Shown here one piece after another: positions 5,900-9,770 of a stretch of DNA of 9,770 bases. Positions within the stretch are counted from its first letter, which is position 1, and each line of letters begins with the position of its first letter. A program made the translations under genes and the position numbers. The notes under the pieces are model-generated. The model saw nothing but the letters and a program-made list of their open reading frames with translations. It did not search any database and was not told the DNA's origin. The DNA comes from Candidatus Woesearchaeota archaeon. Lineage in GTDB: Archaea > Nanobdellota > Nanobdellia > Woesearchaeales > GW2011-AR15. The stretch spans positions 1-9,770 of the forward strand of contig JAMPXQ010000041.1 in NCBI GenBank assembly GCA_023701075.1, read 5' to 3'.

Positions 5900-6160
5900 T
5901 CAACGTGAATGAGAACGTAATCTATATAGAGATGCAAGGCTATAGATGCAAACAGCCCCAATGACAATGAGAACAGGTAGATGAAGCGGCCTTCCTGCAT
6001 AAGTGATGAGGCTGTGGGCAGTAATCGGAATCTCTTCCTCAAGCAATACGAGAACATGGTCAAGGTCGATGAGTACACTAAAAGCCCCAAAAACCCCGAA
6101 GAGATAAAGTGCGTGAATGAGGCTGCTAAGGCCATCATTATGCTTTGATCCATGTCTCAT
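5900..6160 (-). CDS. Tiny membrane protein with DLDH and GRPLH motifs (86 aa)
   Basis: An 86-residue protein with two hydrophobic segments: about 14-40, which includes VLIDLDHVLVLL with Asp32, Asp34 and His35, and about 61-79 (LPVLIVIGAVCIYSLASLY). Between them is AGRPLHLPV with His60. The Asp/His pattern inside the membrane followed by a second His is reminiscent of small YdjM- or DUF6122-like membrane proteins and could bind metal; I cannot assign a family firmly. An overlapping frame (5878-6153) is also open and hydrophobic, but lacks these motifs and is taken as a shadow. The start at 6160 is chosen over the ATG at 6187 because a TATA-like TTTTAAAT (6186-6193) would overlap the latter and lies about 29 nt before 6160. 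It diverges from the glycosyltransferase operon. Confidence 0.55.
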   Translation of the reverse strand: MRHGSKHNDGLSSLIHALYLFGVFGAFSVLIDLDHVLVLLEEEIPITAHSLITYAGRPLHLPVLIVIGAVCIYSLASLYRLRSHSR

Positions 6161-6185
6161 CAATAATTTAGCAATCAGCCAATGC

Positions 6186-6193
6186 ATTTAAAA
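6186..6193 (-). promoter_or_regulatory. TATA-like box for the 86-residue membrane protein
   Basis: The minus strand reads TTTTAAAT, centred about 29 nt before the ATG at 6160. No comparable box lies about 25 nt before the other possible ATG at 6187. This decides the start, with modest certainty. Confidence 0.4.
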
Positions 6194-6333
6194 CTAGGGA
6201 TTTTTGGACTCATTTTTTGCTGCAAGCTGCATTTTTTTTCAAGTTGAGCATAGTTTATGTTTTCTTCTGCATCCTTTCGTCTTCTGCCTTCATTGTTTTT
6301 TTCTTGTTTTTTAGCAGCACATTTCACACTAGC

Positions 6334-6343
6334 TTTATAAATA
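6334..6343 (+). promoter_or_regulatory. TATA box of the glycan operon
   Basis: TTTATAAATA is a strong archaeal TATA match centred about 26 nt before the ATG at 6365. This predicts a leaderless message for the first glycosyltransferase and the polycistron that follows. Confidence 0.7.
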
Positions 6344-6364
6344 CTCTGCTGCTTCCGGACAGTA

Positions 6365-7549
6365 ATGAAAATTGCAATAATAGCTCCTGAGTTCCTGCCT
6401 GCTCTTGGGGGCGCTGGGACATATGCAGTCAGCCTTGTCAAAGAGCTGGTCAAATCAAGCAATCTGGAGATCCATGTGATAACTCCAAAGAGAGGCAAAA
6501 TAAAGATTCCAGCTTGCTTCAAGAAAATTAAAATCCACTATATATCTGAGGCTAAAGATACTTTCTTCTATAATTTCAGCTTCCAGGTCGAGGTCGCTAG
6601 AAAATTCCCGCTTCTCCATAAAGTGCATAAATTTGACCTGGTACATTCTACAGGGCTTGTCCATATGCCGGACATCTTCCTAGACTATAGGAAACTTGAC
6701 GTGCCGCATGTCGTGACAGTCCATACAACATTAGACACTCAGTTTGACTATGGTTTTTCGCTAAAAGAATTCATCCTTAGGAGCAGTCCTGTAGAGTTCC
6801 TGAGCAAGGCTGCATATCCTTATATCAAGCTGATGCAGGAATCCTATATCAAAAAGACAAGCCATTTCATATGCGTATCAGGCTATGTCTCCTCGTTCAT
6901 CCCTGAAAGCAAGTCAATATATGTCATACATAACGGGGTCGATGAATCAGTATTCAAGCCAGGAAAGAACAGTGATTTCAAGTTTCTTGATAATTTAAAA
7001 AAACCCAAGATACTCTTTTGCGGAAGGCTTCTTTATATGAAAGGCATAGAGCTCCTCATAGATGCTGCAAATGAGATAGGTGACAAGGCGCATTTCATCT
7101 TTGCAGGAAACGGGAATATCAAGAAATTATCTTCCAAGATAAAAAATAAGGGCAATGTCACTTTCATCGGCGGAGTGGATCATGCAAAGATCAATCTATT
7201 ATACCAGAAATGCGATATCTTCGTGCTTCCAAGCTTCAGTGAATCTTTTCCTATAAGCCTTCTTGAGGCCATGTCAAGCGGACTTCCGGTCATAGCTACG
7301 CGTGTTGGCGGCATACCTGAGATGTTGACAGATAACGTGAATGGCTGTCTCATAAAACCCAGAGATAAAGATGCATTAAGGGACTCGATATCAAGGCTCA
7401 TCAATGAAAAAAAGGAAAGAGCGAAGCTAGGCAAGGCTGCAAGAGCACTCGTCCTTAAGAGATTCACACAATCAGAGATGGCCAAAAAGACTGCGGAAAT
7501 CTATGGAAAAATCATAGCAGATGAGCAAAAGAGGAAGCGAAATGGCTAA
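6365..7549 (+). CDS. GT4-type glycosyltransferase (first gene of glycan operon)
   Basis: A 394-residue GT-B fold enzyme of the retaining GT4 group, which moves a sugar from a nucleotide-sugar donor to a glycan or lipid acceptor, in the cytoplasm or at the membrane face. The N-terminal domain opens MKIAIIAPEFLPALGGAGTY, with the glycine-rich acceptor-side loop at 15-18, and carries VHTTLD (119-124). VSGYVSSFI (171-179) and VIHNGVDESVFKP (187-199) lead into the donor domain: ILFCGRLLYMKGIELLIDAA (216-235, with Arg221 and Lys226), FIFAGNGN and FIGGV. The E-x7-E motif is SESFPISLLEAM (292-303), with Glu293 and Glu301, followed by GLPVIATRVGGIPEML. Length is typical. It is the first gene of a run of overlapping genes, and its stop overlaps the next start by 8 nt. 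The sugar and acceptor cannot be read from the sequence. Confidence 0.92.
   Translation: MKIAIIAPEFLPALGGAGTYAVSLVKELVKSSNLEIHVITPKRGKIKIPACFKKIKIHYISEAKDTFFYNFSFQVEVARKFPLLHKVHKFDLVHSTGLVHMPDIFLDYRKLDVPHVVTVHTTLDTQFDYGFSLKEFILRSSPVEFLSKAAYPYIKLMQESYIKKTSHFICVSGYVSSFIPESKSIYVIHNGVDESVFKPGKNSDFKFLDNLKKPKILFCGRLLYMKGIELLIDAANEIGDKAHFIFAGNGNIKKLSSKIKNKGNVTFIGGVDHAKINLLYQKCDIFVLPSFSESFPISLLEAMSSGLPVIATRVGGIPEMLTDNVNGCLIKPRDKDALRDSISRLINEKKERAKLGKAARALVLKRFTQSEMAKKTAEIYGKIIADEQKRKRNG
7531..7534 (+). promoter_or_regulatory. SD site deciding the deacetylase-like start
   Basis: GAGG lies 7 nt before the ATG at 7542, a normal spacing. It favours this start over the in-frame ATG at 7521, which would place the SD inside the gene. 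Confidence 0.55.
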
Positions 7550-8552
7550 GCTCTATGTCTGCCTTCTTGCTGATACTGAAGATAATCATCCTAGTTATAT
7601 GCCAGGATGGGCAAAATTCGGGACTGATTATGATGTCAAGAATGTTGTCCCAAGATTCGAATGGCTGAATCACTTTGATGAACTCATAGATCTGTTTGAG
7701 AAAAGGAGATTCTTGGTCACTTGGTTCCTTAGGACGGACCTATGCTTGAGGAATAAGGCCCTAAACAGGTTTTTGCCATACCTAAAAAAGCTCAAGAATT
7801 TCGGGATACATATACATACGCTGGAATGGGACGGCAAGATATGGCGGCAGGCAATCGATAAAAAGAGCCAGGTGAAAATTGTCAATGAATCTATCAAGAT
7901 ATTCACGAAGACTATTGGGACTGCACCCAGATTCTCCAGGATGGGCTGGAATGCCATGAGCAGCGAGATAATGCAGGAGCTTGAAAGGAACAAGATAATA
8001 CTTGACTGCACTGCTGTCCCAGGATATTCATCAAGCGGCTTTTTTGGCAAGCGAGATAATATCCTTGATTGGAAAGATTCTCCAAGGAAGCTTTACAATC
8101 CCTCATATGGGAATTACAAGAAACAAGGAGATATGAAAATCCTTGAGCTACCTATATCTTCAAAAGAACAAAGCCACATAATGTACAATGATTTTTTCAG
8201 CAGGATATATGACTATATTCCAAGAAGGCTTTCTAATGCTTTTCTCCCTACGGTTATCTCTCTTGCCAATCGCATGAAGATACATACGCATTCAAATTTC
8301 ATGATATCGCCTAATTGGAACGCAGAAAGCACATTTGGGATAATTGATTCATTAGTAAAAAGCGTAAGAGAAGGAAATGATGAGATATTGGCAGGATACT
8401 TCCATCCATGCGATATATTAGACCCAAAAACAGGCAAGATGAATAGACCTTATCTTGACAAGATCAATAGAGTCCTTGATCACCTAGAAGACCTGGATAT
8501 TGATATAGTCCCATGTTCTGCCTATGATGCAACCAGGAGGGCCAGAATATGA
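7542..8552 (+). CDS. Polysaccharide-deacetylase-like protein (NodB/CE4 fold)
   Basis: A 336-residue protein that matches the polysaccharide deacetylase (CE4/NodB) motif order. LLADTEDNH (8-16) corresponds to the metal-binding Asp-Asp motif with Asp11 and Asp14. VTWFLRTD (59-66) follows the domain's first strands. FGIHIHTLEW (87-96, His90 and His92) sits where the His-containing motif is expected. APRFSRMGWNAMS (128-140) resembles the Arg/Gly motif, DCTAVPG follows at 155-161, and GYFHPCD (285-291, His288) corresponds to the late His motif. The family removes N- or O-acetyl groups from sugar polymers or lipid-linked sugars; some members in such clusters have other roles. It has no signal peptide, so it would act in the cytoplasm or on a lipid-linked precursor. 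It overlaps the preceding gene by 8 nt and the next by 4 nt. The substrate is unknown, and family membership is motif-based. Confidence 0.75.
   Translation: MAKLYVCLLADTEDNHPSYMPGWAKFGTDYDVKNVVPRFEWLNHFDELIDLFEKRRFLVTWFLRTDLCLRNKALNRFLPYLKKLKNFGIHIHTLEWDGKIWRQAIDKKSQVKIVNESIKIFTKTIGTAPRFSRMGWNAMSSEIMQELERNKIILDCTAVPGYSSSGFFGKRDNILDWKDSPRKLYNPSYGNYKKQGDMKILELPISSKEQSHIMYNDFFSRIYDYIPRRLSNAFLPTVISLANRMKIHTHSNFMISPNWNAESTFGIIDSLVKSVREGNDEILAGYFHPCDILDPKTGKMNRPYLDKINRVLDHLEDLDIDIVPCSAYDATRRARI
8535..8540 (+). promoter_or_regulatory. Strong SD site of the second glycosyltransferase
   Basis: AGGAGG is followed by 8 nt before the ATG at 8549. It is a complete SD core inside the upstream gene, so translation of this gene is internally initiated or coupled. 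Confidence 0.7.
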
Positions 8553-9634
8553 AGATACTTTTTGTCATAGCCCATATTGGAAAAGGAGGAGGACAGGTCA
8601 CACAGTCTATCAGGCTGATCAAAGAGATATCAAAGCACCATGATGTGAAACTCCTGACACTAAGATATGAATCAGATATAGTTGATGAGCCATGCGAGAC
8701 GATCTACGCAGGGCCGCTCAAATTCCCTATGGGAATATTCCATCTATGGAAAAAACTCATCACGATGAAAGAGAAGTTCGATGTCATCCAGTGCTTTGAT
8801 GGCTATTTCGCACTGCCTGCAGTTTGGCTATCAGGGAGACGGCCTTATTTCCTTAGGCTAGGCCTTTCAGCAAAAGGTGATTTTCTGAGCAGAGGAAAAA
8901 CATCCCTCTCCAGATTCGCAGACGCAGTCCTGTTCCCTATAATCTTTTCATCAGGATTCATAGTCAATTCCAAGGAGCTTGCAAAAGATATGCGCTTCTA
9001 TAGGCCTGAAGTGATACACAATGGGTATGAACTTGGGAAATTGACAGAAGATAAGAAAAAGCTCAGGAAAGAACTAGGCATCCCGCCTGACAGTTTCATC
9101 ATGACTTATACCGGAAAGATAATAGAACGAAAAAACCTTGAAGTCATATTTGAATCCCTGAAATATCTGGATGGTGTGAGATTCCTTTTTGTGGGAAATC
9201 AAGATGAAGAGCATTATGGCAGTTCGTACTTTCAAAGCCTTAAGTCAAGATATCCAAATGAGTGGAAAAAGGTCATTGTGACCGGCGAAGTCCATATGGA
9301 CAAAGTCAGGAGATACTTGATGGCTTCTGATATATTTGTCTTCCCTTCAAAACTTGAAGGCTCGCCAAATTCAGTGCTTGAAGCGATGTCTGTAGGACTT
9401 CCGGTCATCTGTTCCAACATCCTGAACCATAAGGAGATAATCTCCCATGGAAGAAACGGATTCTTATTCAAAGACACAAAAGATATAATCTGTCTTGTAA
9501 AAATGCTCCAGTCTGATATGGACTTGGCGCGGAAAATCGGGCAAAACGCGATTGAATCCATAAGAGCTAGGCATGACATCAAGAATGCTGCGAAAAAATA
9601 TATTGAATCATATAGGCGGTGCATCTCAAAATGA
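8549..9634 (+). CDS. Second GT4-type glycosyltransferase
   Basis: A 361-residue GT-B enzyme of the retaining GT4 group, a paralogue-like partner of the first glycosyltransferase but distinct in sequence. The N-terminal domain starts MKILFVIAHIGKGGGQVTQS with a glycine-rich loop (11-15). VIHNGYELGKL (155-165) precedes the donor domain, with YTGKIIERKNLEVIFESL (187-204) in the place of the usual GR-x-KG motif. FLFVGNQDE (212-220), VIVTGEVHMDKVRRYLMASD (242-261) and VFPSKLEGSPNSVLEAM (264-280, with the E-x7-E pair Glu270 and Glu278) complete the signature. The ATG at 8549 overlaps the previous stop as ATGA, and a strong SD supports it. It probably adds a second sugar to the same glycan. The donor and acceptor are unknown. 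Confidence 0.9.
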   Translation: MKILFVIAHIGKGGGQVTQSIRLIKEISKHHDVKLLTLRYESDIVDEPCETIYAGPLKFPMGIFHLWKKLITMKEKFDVIQCFDGYFALPAVWLSGRRPYFLRLGLSAKGDFLSRGKTSLSRFADAVLFPIIFSSGFIVNSKELAKDMRFYRPEVIHNGYELGKLTEDKKKLRKELGIPPDSFIMTYTGKIIERKNLEVIFESLKYLDGVRFLFVGNQDEEHYGSSYFQSLKSRYPNEWKKVIVTGEVHMDKVRRYLMASDIFVFPSKLEGSPNSVLEAMSVGLPVICSNILNHKEIISHGRNGFLFKDTKDIICLVKMLQSDMDLARKIGQNAIESIRARHDIKNAAKKYIESYRRCISK

Positions 9635-9770
9635 TGCAAGGATTCATAACCGGCTGTGAAGAATTCCTAAAAATCAAGGATGCGTGGAATGCACTTCTAG
9701 ATGAAGCAGGCATCACAAACATATTTTTGACTTGGGAATGGCTCTATTCTTGGTGGGAATCCATAGATAA
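9631..9770 (+). CDS. CelD/FemAB-type acyltransferase, N-terminal part (runs off right edge)
   Basis: Only 46 codons are present, from ATG at 9631 (a 4-nt overlap, ATGA, with the previous gene; a second ATG follows at 9634). The reading includes KDAWNALLDEAG (16-27), IFLTWEWLYSWW (31-42) and then ESID at the edge. The pattern of an aromatic-rich helix with WNxLL, then F-L-T-x-E-W-L-x-x-W-W, is the usual start of CelD/BcsL-like GNAT acetyltransferases (FemAB-related fold), common in polysaccharide clusters, where they acylate sugars or attach amino acids. A weak SD-like GGTG lies 9 nt before the ATG. The gene continues past the window, so the catalytic domain cannot be checked. Confidence 0.6.
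   Translation, partial: MMQGFITGCEEFLKIKDAWNALLDEAGITNIFLTWEWLYSWWESID

Noticed and set aside
5878..6153. 91-residue hydrophobic frame overlapping the small membrane gene
   Set aside because: Its hydrophobicity follows from the overlapping frame, and it lacks the DLDH and GRPLH motifs. It is kept only as the less likely alternative.
6175..6522. 115-residue minus-strand frame over the glycan operon promoter
   Set aside because: Half is antisense of the first glycosyltransferase and the rest is a Lys/Gln-rich reading of T-rich spacer DNA.
7670..8050. 126-residue antisense frame within the deacetylase-like gene
   Set aside because: It lies inside a well-supported gene with family motifs and has no own promoter or SD.
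9232..9639. 135-residue antisense frame at the end of the second glycosyltransferase
   Set aside because: It is antisense to the conserved donor domain with the E-x7-E motif.
1..9770. CRISPR array, tRNA or rRNA genes, integrase attachment site
   Set aside because: No regularly spaced repeats, no tRNA-like cloverleaf motif, no rRNA-like sequence and no integrase gene were seen by reading.

Overview
The window looks archaeal. Several genes have an AT-rich TATA-like box centred about 24-29 nt before the start codon with no room for a leader, the pattern of leaderless archaeal transcripts. Inner genes of overlapping operons instead carry Shine-Dalgarno (SD) motifs. The base composition is AT-rich, and the proteins recall those of DPANN-type archaea (Woesearchaeota and relatives): a membrane-anchored Endonuc_Holl-like nuclease, an Asn-rich coiled-coil protein and a GCPTCG membrane protein. 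The lineage is inferred from gene character only; no rRNA, tRNA or other marker gene is present.

Layout. (1) 1-1367, minus strand: an incomplete unknown gene, an unknown 195-residue helical protein with a perfect dyad directly before its start, and a small membrane-anchored PD-(D/E)XK nuclease. (2) 1487-2444, plus strand: a four-helix membrane protein with a CPTC motif, then an Asn-rich coiled-coil protein whose TATA box overlaps the previous stop codon, ending in a T-tract terminator. (3) 2514-5632, minus strand: a two-gene unit in which a GDE_C-type (amylo-alpha-1,6-glucosidase-like) glycoside hydrolase overlaps by 22 nt a polytopic membrane protein of unknown function. (4) 5682-5861, non-coding: two pairs of perfect inverted repeats nested around a foldable core, bracketed by a 10-bp direct repeat. 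This looks like a small non-autonomous transposable element (MITE-like) with target-site duplication, or else a structured RNA gene. (5) 5900-6160, minus strand: a tiny membrane protein with a DLDH motif. (6) 6365 to the right edge, plus strand: a tightly overlapping operon of a GT4 glycosyltransferase, a polysaccharide-deacetylase-like protein, a second GT4 glycosyltransferase, and the start of a CelD/FemAB-type acyltransferase.

How the genes fit together. The right-hand operon reads as part of a surface-polysaccharide or glycolipid assembly locus: two sugar transferases, a putative deacetylase and a putative acyltransferase, made from one leaderless promoter with translational coupling. The nearby glycoside hydrolase also points to glycan or alpha-glucan metabolism but is transcribed separately. 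The most unusual item is the hairpin element at 5682-5861, which abuts the likely promoter of the glycoside hydrolase unit.
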